Positions 14,927-25,454 are shown, numbered from the stretch's first letter. The stretch is 64,000 nt of DNA from Tupaia tana (GCA_026018925.1 JAKSZU010000011.1:40474641-40538640), one strand, 5' to 3'. The notes: generated by a model not told the origin, from the sequence alone. Made by a program: numbers and translations.

Positions 14927-14984
14927 CACTAGCAGGATCTATTAATTAATCTAATTCCTAATGCCAAGTTTCCTTTTCAGCTGG

Positions 14985-15100
14985 ACATGTCATTTAACGA
15001 ACTTCACATTGACCACTTACCACGCGTTGACACTGTGCCAGGTACTACGAACTACAAAGATGGATTAGATCAGTCCCTGTCTTCCAAGAGTACAGGACAC
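14985..15100 (-). mobile_element. L2 fragment
   Basis: 'ccacttaccacgcgttgaca', 'ctgtgccaggtactacgaac' and 'cagtccctgtcttcc' follow the complement of the L2 3' end (a 'ctatgtgccaggcactgtg...ccctgccctcatgg' pattern). It is ancient and short. Confidence 0.65.
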
Positions 15101-15273
15101 AGAGGCATGCACAATTTACAAGGCTGTTTGTCAGACCGTGCTGAGAGCTGTATTTTACAGAGGCAGAAACAGCCTTCTCTGGGAACACGGGCATGATTCA
15201 CGCCTCTGGAAGCAAGTGAGGGAGGTTTCCTAAAGAGACAATGCTTAAAATGAGCTTTAAGAATGTATCGCTT

Positions 15274-15533
15274 GGGTCAGCAGATGGCATGGAGGTAAAG
15301 GTCACAGGATCTCCCATGGGCAACTGCAGAGTCCTAGACCCTACAGCTTGAAAAACAGCTAAGCACATGTGCATGCATGTCCAGATCCTAAGAGCAGAGT
15401 GGAAGAGAAAGGATTGTAGTGTGGCCATCCCCCCTGAGAGGTGCTTTCTCTCTCTCTCTCTCTCATCTATCTCTCTCTCTAGGAAGTGCACATGCCCTAA
15501 AGAAAAACAAAAAACTAACTAACTAACTAACCA
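15274..15533 (+). mobile_element. Family A SINE, diverged
   Basis: 'gggtcagcagatggcatgga', 'caggatctcccatgggcaac', a shortened B-box region, 'atcctaagagcagagtggaa', 'gtgtggccatcccccctga', a CT run, 'catgccctaaagaaaaac' and an (ACTA)n-rich tail. Confidence 0.88.
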
Positions 15534-15790
15534 GAATGCATTACTGTACAGAGAAATGGTGGACTCAGGTTATGTGGTTCAAAGCAGGAGTAAATGCAGA
15601 GGCCTGCAGCTTGAAAATGCATGACACTCTAGTGAATAGAAAACAGTTCAATGTGGCTGGTGTGTGGCACACCCTATCTTGTTTTTATTCTCGTGCACCA
15701 AGTTGTATTATTCTCTTATATTATGAGTTAAGCAGTGGTAGAATTGACCAAATTATGGAAACCAGGATTTGGGCTGAAAGTACATGTGCT

Positions 15791-16124
15791 GGGACCAGCA
15801 GTTTGTGTAACGGCTATGTTGCTGGACTCCCATGTAGTTGACCATGGTTAGAGTCCCGGACCAGGAGGCTTAAACTCATACCGGGCACTTGTGCGTGAGT
15901 GCCCAAGATCCCGAGAGGAGAGTGGAGAAGAAGGGATTGTGGCGTGGCCATTCCCCCAGGGGGTGATTTTTTTTTTTTTTGCTTTCTGTTTCTCTGTCTC
16001 TCTCCCTCTGTGTCTTTATGTTAAGTGCATGTGCACTATAGCAGAAACCTCTCCCCCTCAAAAAATTTTTAAAAAAGGGAAAGAAAATTCATTAAAAATA
16101 AAGAGAAAAAAAAAAAAGAAAAAA
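15791..16124 (+). mobile_element. Family A SINE with 15 bp target duplication
   Basis: 'gggaccagcagtttgtgtaa', B box 'ggttagagtcccgg', a full body, poly-T interruption at 15967-15980, the CT zone, 'actatagcagaaacctctcc' and a long A-rich tail. The duplication 'gaaagtacatgtgct' (15776-15790) / 'gaaagtacatgcgct' (16125-16139) differs at one base. Confidence 0.93.
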
Positions 16125-16272
16125 GAAAGTACATGCGCTATTGCAATGTTCTGTGGGGGCAGTGATAGTCTGTCAGGGCTTGGTGCTCTTGCTGGGTCTA
16201 TAATCAGCACTCCCAATCAATCTCCTGCCTCCCCGGGAAACCATGCTCACTCTCTTGCTCTCTCTCTCTCTC

Positions 16273-16293
16273 AAGTTTATTTCTTTTTTTTTC

Positions 16294-16333
<40 letters not shown>

Positions 16334-16513
16334 CACCTGCAACAGAGTCTCTGCACCACGATCCACTCCTAGCCTCAGCCCGCCACACCATGAACACAAA
16401 TGTATGCACCTGGCGTGTGTATGGGGACCTCAGGATGCAGACTCAGGATCCCCTTCTAAGGCCTCAGGATGGCAGAATGCCACACTACCGCTGTGCCATT
16501 GCAGCTGGCCTCT
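16273..16513 (-). mobile_element. Family D tRNA-like SINE
   Basis: 'aagtttatttctttttttt', a (GA)n run at 16300-16331, 'ctgcaccacgatccactcct', 'cacctggcgtgtgtatgggg', 'cctcaggatgcagactcagg' and the end 'cgctgtgccattgcagctgg'. The same plan is seen at 16790, 46150 and 50190. The family is old and heterogeneous, and I cannot name it. Confidence 0.65.
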
Positions 16514-16537
16514 TTTTTTTTAGAAAAGTATATATTC

Positions 16538-16750
16538 ATGACCAGATGGTGGTGCAGCAATAAAACATGATGTTGTGCAAGGGCATTCCGCAAGAGAAGA
16601 TTCGCAGTTCAAGTCCAAGGACCTCCCTGAGTGCACCAGGCATGCATTGCCCATTACCTGGGACTGCCTAAAGGCTGAGGGTGAATCACGGTATCAAGAC
16701 CCTGTTGCAGGTATTCTCTCTTGGAAAAAATAAATAAACTTCTAAAAAAG
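16538..16750 (+). mobile_element. Family D tRNA-like SINE
   Basis: The head 'gaccagatggtggtgcagca' and B-box-like 'agttcaagtcc' are followed by 'gcaccaggcatgcattgccc', 'aaggctgagggtgaatcacg' and the tail 'aaataaataaacttctaaaa'. It is strongly similar in order to 51287-51528 (+). Confidence 0.7.
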
Positions 16751-16789
16751 TATGTTCTCATGTATTCAAGGAGTAACACATAACGTCTT

Positions 16790-16832
16790 ACTTTTAAAGT
16801 GTATTTATTTCTTACATGAGAAAGAAAGAGAA

Positions 16833-16863
<31 letters not shown>

Positions 16864-17003
16864 CTGCCCTCCCCAGGAGTATTTTTGCAAGATGTGCTGC
16901 ACTCAGTGTGTTCAGGGAGGCCTCAGGATGCAAGTCTAGACTCTTCTCATGTGGGCCCAGCATCAAAGAGTGCTGCTTTACCGCTAAGCTACTCTCTGAG
17001 CTA
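16790..17003 (-). mobile_element. Family D tRNA-like SINE
   Basis: 'aaagtgtatttatttcttac', a GA-rich run (16816-16863), 'gccctccccaggag', 'gaggcctcaggatgcaagtc' and the end 'gctttaccgctaagc'. It is abutted by a family C SINE on the right. Confidence 0.6.
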
Positions 17004-17011
17004 CTAACTTT

Positions 17012-17210
17012 TTAAAAAGAATTATTTATTTTATTTTATTTATTATTATTATTATTTTAATTTGCTACAAGGCATGTGCACTCACCAGAGAGAGACAGAA
17101 AGAGGGAGAGAGAGAAAGTGAGAAAGTAAGCCACCAGGTCTGGGACTTGAACCACAATTGGCCATGTGGGAGTCCAGTGCCTAAACCACTACTCAACCTG
17201 CCAGTCCCCA
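17012..17210 (-). mobile_element. Family C SINE
   Basis: AT-rich 'tttattttatttattattat', 'gcatgtgcactcaccagaga', a GA run, 'gtaagccaccaggtctggga', the inverted B box 'gacttgaacc', and the end 'ctcaacctgccagtcccc'. It retains the 'ctacaaggcatgtgcactca' segment that other C copies lack. Confidence 0.82.
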
Positions 17211-17838
17211 CAGGTAGCTTTTTAAGAGCAGACACCATCTTATCCACCCCTATGTCCTACTACTGTGCCTAGTAGTTTAGTTACTTTCATACTAAGCAGA
17301 AAGAAAAAAGTGACAAATGTACACGTCTCAGTGGAACCAGGAAAACTGAATTGATACATCTACTTTCCTGCCTGAACACCTCATAATAACATTTCTTGTC
17401 TTCTTTTCAATTTGTATAAAATCATTAAGAAATAACATCTAGTTCTACTTTAATTACCTCACAAAAGAGTTGAGCTAGTCTATTCCCCTTTTCTGTAGAA
17501 ATATTTATTAAAAAATGTTAAAACTGCTTGGAAAAAAAAGTCATGTCTCATGTAACCTGGGTTTGCTTTTTTAAAGGAGTTTATTATTGCAAGGGAAGAT
17601 TAAAGAAATCAGGGCCAGGGCTAGATACTGAAAACTAGGATTTAGAAAGTTAAGACTCCAGAAACCCTTTGGACTTAATTCTACCATTTTGTATAATAAC
17701 CTGAATATCATCTCCTACCTCTGTTCTTGAGCTTTAGAAGAGCTTGGTAAGGCTCTTTTCCTAAAACAAAACAAAACAAAGCAAAAAGCTGACTAATTTT
17801 ACTCTATTTTTTATGTGAGTCCAAAATAATAATAATAC
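17211..17838. other. Intron without a recognised element
   Basis: About 630 bases, AT-rich. It includes a short 'acaaaacaaaacaaagc' run at 17766. 'cttatccacccctatgtcct' followed by 'actgtgcctag' (17240-17275) may be a decayed L2 tail. Confidence 0.45.
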
Positions 17839-18091
17839 ATTTTTGAGAGGTTTTTGCTCTAGGGCACGTGCGCTCACCAGAAAGACAAAGAGACACAGAG
17901 AGACAGAAACTGAGAAATCACCTCCTAGGGGGGATGACCATGCCACAATCCCTTCTCCGTTCTGCTCTCAGGATCTTGGGCACGCACGCACATGAGCCCG
18001 GCATGAGTTTAAGCCACCGGGTCCAGGACTCAAACTACAGTCGACTACATGGGAGTCCAACAACATAGCCATTATGCCAACTGCTGGTCCC
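17839..18091 (-). mobile_element. Family A SINE
   Basis: 'ttttgagaggtttttgctct', a purine run, 'ggggggatgaccatgccaca', 'gggcacgcacgcacatgagc', the inverted B box 'ggactcaaactacag' and the head ending 'gccaactgctggtccc'. The A-tail is almost absent. Confidence 0.93.
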
Positions 18092-18129
18092 AGTAAAAAT
18101 AAATTTTAAACTTCCCTGCTTTTTTATTC

Positions 18130-18660
18130 ATCCAAAGAATAAAACTGTATTTCCCACAGACAGATTAATAGATTGAAAAAGTATGTCACATATACTCTGT
18201 GGAATACTATTCAGCCATGAAAACAGCAAGACCCTGGCTTTTGATAGAAAGTGGTCAAATGTGGAAAATTTATTGCTGAGTAAACCAAACCAGGTTATGA
18301 AAAAACGATATTGTATGTCTTCACTTAATATATTCCAATTGTCTGCACTCTGTGGTAGAGATTAAAAGATTGGAGGATGTAAAAACAGTGAAAATAGTTA
18401 TGGACACTGGAGACAGTGTGGAGGGAGGATGGGAGAAGTTAAGAGTACAGGGAAGGAAAATAGGGAGAAAAAACAGAGAGGTAAGACATTTGTGGAACAC
18501 AGAAATGGTTTATTGTCTGTTGATGATAACATGTACAGTATTCTCAACTAGACTGGTCTGAGGTGTATTTCATGTTGGGAAAATTCTCTTTACAAGCCAA
18601 ATGATGTATAGCAGTCAAATGTTTAAAATAAATAAATTATGTAAGTAAGTAAAATAAAAT
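18130..18660 (+). mobile_element. L1 3' end (ORF2 tail plus 3' UTR)
   Basis: 'ctgtggaatactattcagcc' is the conserved codon stretch near the end of L1 ORF2. A 3' UTR follows with 'gacactggagacagtgtgga', 'gatgataacatgtacagtat' and the tail 'aaataaataaattatgtaag' plus 'taaaataaaataag'. The 3' UTR resembles that at 49140-49386, which places both in the same L1 lineage. Confidence 0.82.
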
Positions 18661-18872
18661 AAGAACACAAAGAAATATGGAATCTCTGCCAAAAATATTA
18701 TTTTGACGTCTCCTTAGTTGTTCTTTTCTGTAAGGGCTTAAATGACGTTCAAGGGTGGGAAAGTTTCATAGTTAATGTTTCAATCCAGTTAAACTTCCAG
18801 TTTTCTTGCTGGTACAAGAAGTACTTCAATGTGTGTTGTTGTCCCTTTTTGTCCACACTTAAAAACTCATGA

Positions 18873-19114
18873 GAGGGCTAGCCCCATGGCTTCATGGTTA
18901 AAGGAGCTGGATCCCACATGGCTGACAATGTGGTTTGAATCTTGGCTCTGGTGGCTTGAAAAATATGCCAGACCTGTGCTTGTATAGCCAAAATCAGGAT
19001 AGGATGGAGAATTGAAAGAGAAGGAATTGCAGCATGACGATGCCTCATTGAAGGTGCTTTTTCTCGCTCTTTTTGGCAAATACCTACACTCTCAGAATTA
19101 AAAAAACATATAAA

Positions 19115-19115
<1 letters not shown>
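18873..19115 (+). mobile_element. Old family A-like SINE
   Basis: 'gagggctagccccatggctt', 'ggagctggatcccacatggc', 'ggtttgaatcttgg' (B box), 'gcagcatgacgatgcctcat', 'ttttggcaaatacctacact' and an A-rich tail. It is close in head sequence to 62778-63013. A (TG)n array follows the tail. Confidence 0.82.
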
Positions 19116-19117
<2 letters not shown>

Positions 19118-19147
<30 letters not shown>

Positions 19148-19148
19148 C
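19118..19148. repeat. (TG)n microsatellite
   Basis: About 15 TG units follow directly on the SINE tail at 18873-19115, a common origin for microsatellites. Confidence 0.9.
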
Positions 19149-19501
19149 TTCGAAAGATATATTTTAAGAAACTGAAATATCTAGCAGCTGAAGAGAATGA
19201 ATTGTGTATTCCTATAATAATATGCCATACAGATGATTAAATGAATGAACTAGAGCTATGAAATCACAGACACAATGTTGAAAGATCAAAATATCTACAA
19301 CAATTGATATATATGGGATGATGCCATATGTATGAAGCTTGACAACATACAAACTATCATATAGAACTTTGGAGGTACATATTTGGTATCCCATTAAAAA
19401 TATGACATAATAGTTAAGCATAAATACCAAATCAGGAGAGTGATTAATTCTGCAGAAGAGGGATTAGGATCAGGGAACTGTATACAGAGAATGTTAAAAA
19501 A

Positions 19502-19768
19502 GGGACCAGTAGTTAGCGTGATGACTATATCGCTGGACTCCCATGTAGCCAACCATGGTTCGAGTCCCGGACCCAGTGTCTTAAATTCACAACAGGCGCG
19601 TATGCATGCATGCCCAAGATCCCGAGAGGAGAATGGAGGAGAAGGGATTGCGGCATGGCCATCCCCCCCGGGGGGTGATTTCTCGCTTTCTGTCTCTCTG
19701 CTCTCTCTGTCTTTCTGGCGAGCGCATGCGCCCTACAGCAAAAGAAAGAAACAAACAAAAAAAAACCA
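19502..19768 (+). mobile_element. Family A SINE
   Basis: 'gggaccagtagttagcgtga', B box 'ggttcgagtcccgg', 'atcccgagaggagaatggag', 'gcggcatggccatccccccc', the CT zone and 'gccctacagcaaaagaaag'. It has CpG-rich body positions and is fairly young. Confidence 0.93.
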
Positions 19769-21652
19769 ATAATATGTTTTATATCTTTTCAAAAATATGA
19801 AGCAAAATGAAAAAAATGTTGAGTTTTAACAAATGTGGGAGAGGAGTCTGTATGTGTGTATAATATTCTTTATTCTTTTCTATAAAATAATGCCCAATTT
19901 TAAAGCTATGAGGTCAGAACTCTGCAACTTTTTCCCTGTAACATTTAGTAAATTTGAAATTAGCCCAAAATAAAAATGCTCTAAAAAGTTATTAGATCTG
20001 GGATTGGTTAGAAATAGCTTTCTCTTTAGGTCTAATCAAAAGAACCAGAGCTTAAAGTAGGAGGCTCTGAGCTGAGCTCAGAAAAAGTTCAGGTAGAAGA
20101 GTGATTCATTCTGACTGGGTGATTCTCACAGAAGGACACATCTGACCTTAACCTTGATTCCCAGAAGAAATATTGATAGACAAAGGACAGAAGAAAGGGC
20201 ACGTCCAAGAGAGTGGGCAGTGGGTGGCATGTTTGAGGACTGGTGGGTGAGCTGTGTGGTTAAGACATGAGTTTCCTGGAGCAGGGGCTCAAATGAGACT
20301 GGGGCAGAGCTGGCTTTCCAAGAAGCCCATGGCATGGCAGGCTGACAAACGTGAACTTTCCAATGTGAAGGAAACATAGATCTCCATGTATGATAACAAA
20401 ATGCAGCCTGACAAGCAGCGTGGAAAATGGCTAAAATCAGCTGAGGTTGTCAGGAAAGCCACTCAGAGGTGAGACTCTGAGGTCAAAGAGACGAACATTT
20501 TCAGGTCCTGAAAGATGGAGGAGCAGTAAGACCTGCATTTTGCTCCTCCTCTTCTGCCTCTTGATTTCCTCTCTTTTCTGCTCTTATTTCTTTCAAGACT
20601 TCTCCTAAAGCTTTCAGTTCCTTTATGAAGGCCATCAAATACTCCACCCAGGAGCAAGGCTATTTTTAAAAACAAAATGAGATGTATTCTGTGGGAAGGT
20701 CATCAGTAATGGAACCTCAAACTTTCTATCTCTTTGTGAATCTTGATAGCCAAAAAAGAAGCATACATTATCTTTTACATAGACTCCCTGGAAGGAATTG
20801 ATGTTCTTTCCTCTGGAGCTGTAATGGGGTCTCTATAGAAAGAAACCTCATCCCGCAACATGCAACCTCTTTTCATTCTCTTACAGAGGAGCTGCTTTGT
20901 GCCTGCAAAAGGCGCTGGGGCTTCCGATTTAATAATTATGAATATCGCTGCTGCACAGTATTGTACTCATTTGCAGTCTCGCCCATGCATCTTTAATAAC
21001 CTTTCTTACCTTCAGAGAAAGTAGATAAAAGCAACCTGATCAGGACTTTGTTCCAGCTGATCATTCCCTGAACTGATGCCAGATCCTACAAAGCATCAGA
21101 ACACTGGATTGGAAATGAGGATACCTGGGTTTTTAACTTGCTCCAGGACCTAGCACCTCAGCTTTCTTGTTTGTAAAACAGAGGGTATTATTTAGAAATC
21201 CTCTAAGCCCATCCAAATCCTAAGCTTATGTGACGCTGTGACTCCCCAGGGTCTGAAGATGAACTGTCATCATTTGTTCATATTTTATGACCATCTGCTG
21301 AGTACAAAGCCCTGAATGCTTCAGTATTTAGAGAAGCTTAGAGAGAGGCAGCAAGCCTGAATTTTACACTTCAAGGTAGACATTGAAAAAAAAATTGAAG
21401 ATAAACAAACCCTACAAATTTATTTTGTTGTTTTTAGAACACTAAGAATTTAGGGGAAAAAAAAACAAAGAAAATGCTGGGATTTGAATCCAAACTTGAA
21501 ATAGCCTACAAATTTGCCAAGTAGAGCTATACTGCTCTAATTAGAAAATCATTTATCTTTGAGTCTCTATTTCCCTTTTTGTCAAATGGAAATAATGCTT
21601 GTCTCTCACAATTTTTAGGGAGCATAGGAGATAGTAGTAGGTTTGAAAATAA
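19769..21652. other. Intron with ancient repeat pieces and a candidate conserved segment
   Basis: Most is unassigned. 20100-20380 resembles an L2-type internal fragment ('gattctcacagaaggacac', 'ggcagagctggctttcc'). 21095-21200 looks like MIR ('gaggatacctgggtttttaa', 'acctcagctttcttgtttgt'). 20880-21010 is listed separately. Chance frames here show no domains. Confidence 0.5.
20880..21010. other. Candidate conserved non-coding element
   Basis: This unique-looking segment has balanced base composition, 'gcctgcaaaaggcgctgggg', 'tttaataattatgaatatcg' (homeodomain-like TAAT cores) and 'tcgcccatgcatctttaata', with retained CpGs in an otherwise CpG-poor intron. Conservation cannot be tested here. 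Confidence 0.3.
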
Positions 21653-21654
21653 CC

Positions 21655-21856
21655 TTTATGAGTTACTCAACAATGAAAGGGAATTTGTTCTGAGAAATGC
21701 ATTGTTAGGCCATTTTGTTTTTGTGTGAATACTATAGAGTGCACTTACACACACCTAGGTGATATGACCACTACACACCTAGGCTGCATGTTACGGCTTG
21801 TTGTAGTCTTATGGGATCACATTGCATATGTAGTCTGTTATAGGACACATGACTAT
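21655..21856 (+). mobile_element. Relic of a short TA-type DNA transposon
   Basis: 'gttctgagaaatgcattgtt', 'actatagagtgcacttacac', 'cacacctaggctgcatg' and 'cttatgggatcacattgc' end at 'ggacacatgacta'. It matches in inverted order the element at 59851-60374, whose ends and TA duplication are visible, so both are one family. The middle is deleted in this copy. Confidence 0.75.
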
Positions 21857-22549
21857 ACTTTATACAATAGAAACTCTTAACACAGGAGAGTAATTCCAAT
21901 CACTATTAAAATTAGTTTAACTTACTAATTCAAACTTTCTTGGAGTACAGAGCATGTGCCAGCTACTGCATGATACTCAGGTTTTATTTTTCAGGACTCA
22001 AACTCAGCTTTCCCTTTTCTAATTCACCAACTTGGAATGACCACCCACAGTGAGCTGGTGTAGATAGGCTCCATGTGTCTTTGGGTGGACTTTTCACAGG
22101 TCCCTGCTACTGCTGTTTCTCCCTCTGCAAAAGCATGTGAGTCTCAGCTTCAGGATGAATCAAACCAAAGGTAGTGCGTGCTTAGGAAAACACCAGAACA
22201 GAGTCAGTAGCCCTGAGTCCTGGATCTGTCTGTGACACTAACTCTAATGGGTAGCCTTGGACAAACCAATTCATCTTTCCCTTATTCACCAAAAACAAAG
22301 AGGAAGGGACCTCCTGGTCTCTTAGTATCTTCTGGAGACCTAACATGTTTTTGTTATCATTTGTTATGGATTGAATTCTGCCCCCGTAAAATTTGTATAT
22401 TGAAGTCCTATCCCCCAGTATCTCAGAATACAACCTTACTAGGGAATAGGGTTGTTGTAGATGTAAGTAGTTAGGTTAAAACAAGATCATGCTGGACTAG
22501 GTGGGCCCCCAATCCACTATGACTGGTGTCATTACAAAAAAGGGAAATT

Positions 22550-22824
22550 GGGGGCCAGCCAATGGTATGGTGGTTAAGGTAGATGGATTCCACATGGCCG
22601 ACTCCACAGTTAAGATCTCTGACACAGTGGCTTGAAAACACCCCAAGCATATATGTGTGTGCCTGCCCCAAATTCCAAAAGGTGTACGAAGTGGTGAGAA
22701 AGGAACTGTGGTATGACCATGCCCGGTGTGAGGTAGGTGCTTTCTCACTTTCCCTCTTTTTCTCTCCCTCTCTCTTTGTACCTTTCTCTGGTGAGCACAC
22801 ACATCCTATGGCAAATTAAAAAGA
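22550..22824 (+). mobile_element. Old family A-like SINE inside the MLT1 LTR
   Basis: 'ggggccagccaatggtatgg', 'gtagatggattccacatggc', 'cagttaagatctctg' at the B-box position, 'gtggtatgaccatgcccgg', 'ctctctttgtacctttctct' and 'cctatggcaaattaaaaaga'. It is older than the second SINE in the same LTR. Confidence 0.85.
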
Positions 22825-23056
22825 AACAGGAGGAAATTTGGACATAGACCTGTGCACAGAAAGTAGGCCAAGTGAAAGGCAGCTGAGCTCGCCACCGTAC
22901 CACCAACACTATGAATGGGCATCATTTTTAAGTGAAGGTAGAGACTAGGGTGATGCAGAAAATCAGAAACACACAGGGTTGCCAACAAACACCAGAAGCT
23001 GAGAGGAAGACATGAACCAGATTCTCCCTCACAGCTCTCAGAAGTAACCACCCATG

Positions 23057-23300
23057 GGACCAGCAGTTAGTGTAATGGCTATGTCGCTGAATTCCCACGT
23101 AGTCGACCGCGGTTCGAGTCCCGGATCCGGCGGCTTAAACTCACGCCGGGCGCGTGTGCGTGCGTGCCCAAGATCCCGAGAGGAGAATGGAGGAGAAGGG
23201 ATTGCGGCATGGCCATCTCCCCTGGGGGGTGATTTCTCGCTTTCTATCTCTCTGTCTCTCTCTGTCTGTCTGGCGAGCGCACGCGCCCTATAGCAAAAAC
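23057..23300 (+). mobile_element. Young family A SINE, 17 bp perfect target duplication, no poly-A
   Basis: 'ggaccagcagttagtgtaat' with A box 'tagtgtaatgg' (about 23068-23078) and canonical B box 'ggttcgagtcc' (23111-23121), spaced about 33 bp apart as in a tRNA. The CpG-rich body ends 'cctatagcaaaaac'. Target duplication agaagtaaccacccatg lies at 23040-23056 and 23301-23317. It is the clearest typical copy for the classical subfamily. Confidence 0.97.
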
Positions 23301-23419
23301 AGAAGTAACCACCCATGTCAATACCTTGAACTCAGACTTCCAGCCTCCAAACTGGGAGACAGTCCATTTCTGCTGTTTCAGACACCCAGGGTGAGACACA
23401 TCAAGCAACTCAAGCAAAC

Positions 23420-24640
23420 TCATCCAACCTGGAGAGATAGACCTCTACTATCAGTGGAAAAATACATGCTGTCCTAGTAAACAAAGACTGTCTTTTCTTG
23501 CACGTATCTATTTGTGCAAACTGATCTGTTCTGGTGATAATAGAAAGCAGAGTTCCATTTTAATAACACCGGCTGTTAATTTCCTCCTCTTCCCAAAGAC
23601 TGCGCATCATAATGTTTTGACTTACAGTTCAAGAAACTTAAAACCACATGAGAAATCTCTTACTCATGCAACTATATATAGCCAAAGATGAGCACAGCAT
23701 TTAAAAATGGAGCCACATGAGCAGGGAAGCTACTGTGTTTACAGAACGTTTCCTCCTGGCTGCAGGTCAGCAGTTTCTTGCCACTTGCATTCTCCCTCCC
23801 AAGGCAACCTCAGCAGGTTCCAGGAGGTTGTCTTGAAGATCAGATTCTATTTAGTACAGTAGCAATTCTTAAAATCCAGCTGTAGGTATTGATTAATGCT
23901 GAGAAAATAAATCCAAGCCTGTGAAAAATGATCTGGTTTATCCACAAGTAAAGGGCTGGGCATGTTCAATTGGCACAATGGAATTCATTGAAAAACAATC
24001 ACCTGAATGTTCACATGAAGGACAAAAAGGGTTTTCTATGTGTGTTTTTGAATTTTTTTAAAAATCTTTTTCAGTGAGCTATTCTGCTGTAGGGGATATT
24101 GTTACTAAAGACAATGGTTAAATCTGATCTGGACAACTACGTTGGAGACATTGTAAATTAATTAAATAATGAAGGATTGTATGCAAATTAAGTAACGGAG
24201 CTGGAGATTGGGATTTTGATTGATTTTCCCCTGTTGTGTGTAGGAACGAAGTGAGCCAAGTCTTTAGGGCAGTTTTTATCCCTTTTCTTAGAAGAAAAGA
24301 AGAAAAGCCTTTAAAGCAGAACTCAGGACGGAAAAGAACAAATCTGTTAATTCAAAGACAGCAGGGAAAGGGGAACTAATAAGGTCTTTCCCCAGATTGG
24401 CTCAAAATCGTTTGGGACTATTATTGTAGGACTCTTGTGGGAGGAAAGTATGATCTTCCAGGAGTGTTTGAAACTAAATTACATTTCTTGTGATTTAAAA
24501 ATAATTAGAGCTCTGAATCAGATGGACATTAGGCTAAATTAGTCTAAGACTTAGTAAAATCAAGTGAAAAATGATACAGCCTGTCCCTTAAGCTAATGAT
24601 TTCCAAAATGGAATACTTAAGGCAATCCATAAGGATCCGG
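23420..24640. other. Intron without a recognised repeat; possible conserved elements
   Basis: No transposon could be named. 23560-23740 and 24100-24270 have the even composition and AT-motif clusters typical of conserved intronic sequence. The second is listed separately. No open frame of interest. Confidence 0.45.
24115..24265. other. Candidate conserved regulatory segment with octamer and homeodomain motifs
   Basis: 'gtaaattaattaaataatga' is a cluster of TAAT/ATTA cores. 'tgtatgcaaattaagtaacg' contains the octamer ATGCAAAT-like POU site (reads ATGCAAATTA). 'gggattttgattgattttcc' follows. The arrangement suits a neural enhancer inside a brain-expressed gene, but this is inference from motifs only. 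Confidence 0.3.
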
Positions 24641-24644
24641 GAGA

Positions 24645-24800
24645 AAAAATATTATTCATCTATTTATTTGGCAACTACTTGTGTGCCTACTATGTGCTGC
24701 ACACCATTCTAGGAGCTGAGCATATGGTACCAAGCAACAAAAACAGGTAACAAGATATCTCTGCCCTCAGAGGTTTTCCATTCTAATGGGAGGGAATGAA
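24645..24800 (-). mobile_element. L2 3' end fragment
   Basis: 'ctacttgtgtgcctactatg', 'tgctgcacaccattctagga', 'caacaaaaacaggtaac', 'tctctgccctcagaggtttt' and 'ccattctaatggg' follow the complement of the L2 3' consensus closely. Confidence 0.85.
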
Positions 24801-24824
24801 CTAACACTAGAAATATGAAGAGAT

Positions 24825-24930
24825 TTTGGAATATTCATGGAAAACAGAATTAAAGTATGAGTTTATCTGGTGCAAAAAAATTAAAATCCATGCGTCGTTT
24901 TTATGTCATGCACATTTTCTGTGAACGCTT
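24825..24930. mobile_element. MITE-like palindromic repeat, copy 1
   Basis: 'attcatggaaaacagaatta', 'aagtatgagtttatctggtg', 'caaaaaaattaaaatccatg' and 'gcacattttctgtgaacgct' recur in the same order at 30510-30640. The two ends are approximate inverted complements (ttcatgg...gtgaac), so it looks like a short DNA-transposon relic. Confidence 0.5.
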
Positions 24931-25454
24931 AGAAGATCCCATATACAGGGTATATTTAATGGTAATAAGTGCTAATATACTAGTCCTGGAAGGAAGCAAA
25001 TGGCCCTCTGAAAGTATCTGAGGAGAATTTGTGTCAAGTTGAGAGAAAACTAGACAAAGTTTAAGAGAAACTAACAAGAAATAAGGGAGCATCCTAAGGG
25101 CTCCTAATAATGGGTTGCTGTCTTCCTCAGGGAAGAGAGCAGTAACCCGCACTGAGAGGAAGCAGTGTCTATGTATATTGGAGAAAGACACCCAATAGGA
25201 AATATGGCCTTTGCAGAGAAAAGCAGCCGTTTTTCATCCATGGCTCTGTACAGAGAGTTGCTCCCTTCTCTCTCTCTCCAGTCCCTGTTGATACTTCCAT
25301 GGGCCAAAGCCAAGTAGAAGCCCGAGTGCAAGGAAACCCAGTGGGTATAACCCACGCAGGTCAGCCTCCTAGAGCATAGAAAACGGCAAAGAAGGAGAAA
25401 GAGGTATCTGCAGTGTAAAGAGAGAACCCCAGCATGAGTGTTCTGGAGAAATGA
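24931..25454. other. Intron without a recognised element
   Basis: About 520 bases. A chance frame on the minus strand (25104-25466) has no recognised domain. A CT-rich run 'cttctctctctctcc' lies at 25266. Confidence 0.45.

Larger units (their letters stand above)
22362..23395 (+). mobile_element. MaLR (MLT1-type) LTR interrupted by two SINEs
   Basis: 'tgttatggattgaattctgc' is the MLT1 LTR start. 'ttgaagtcctatcccccagt', 'tctcagaatacaaccttact', 'tggactaggtgggcccccaa' and 'tatgactggtgtcattac' follow. After the first SINE it continues 'gaaatttggacatagacc' and 'caccagaagctgagaggaag', and after the second 'cagacttccagcctccaaac'. MaLR LTRs are solitary remnants of ancient ERVL-related retroposons. 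The right end is approximate. Confidence 0.85.

Noticed and set aside
15891..16523. Longest frame in the window (210 codons, + strand)
   Set aside because: It runs through a family A SINE, its A-rich tail and a family D SINE. Its low-complexity K/R/E runs are translated purine tracts.
23057..23130. Possible tRNA gene (A and B boxes with tRNA spacing)
   Set aside because: It is the head of a SINE repeated about thirty times. It lacks a foldable acceptor stem and is followed by the SINE body, so it is not a functional tRNA.
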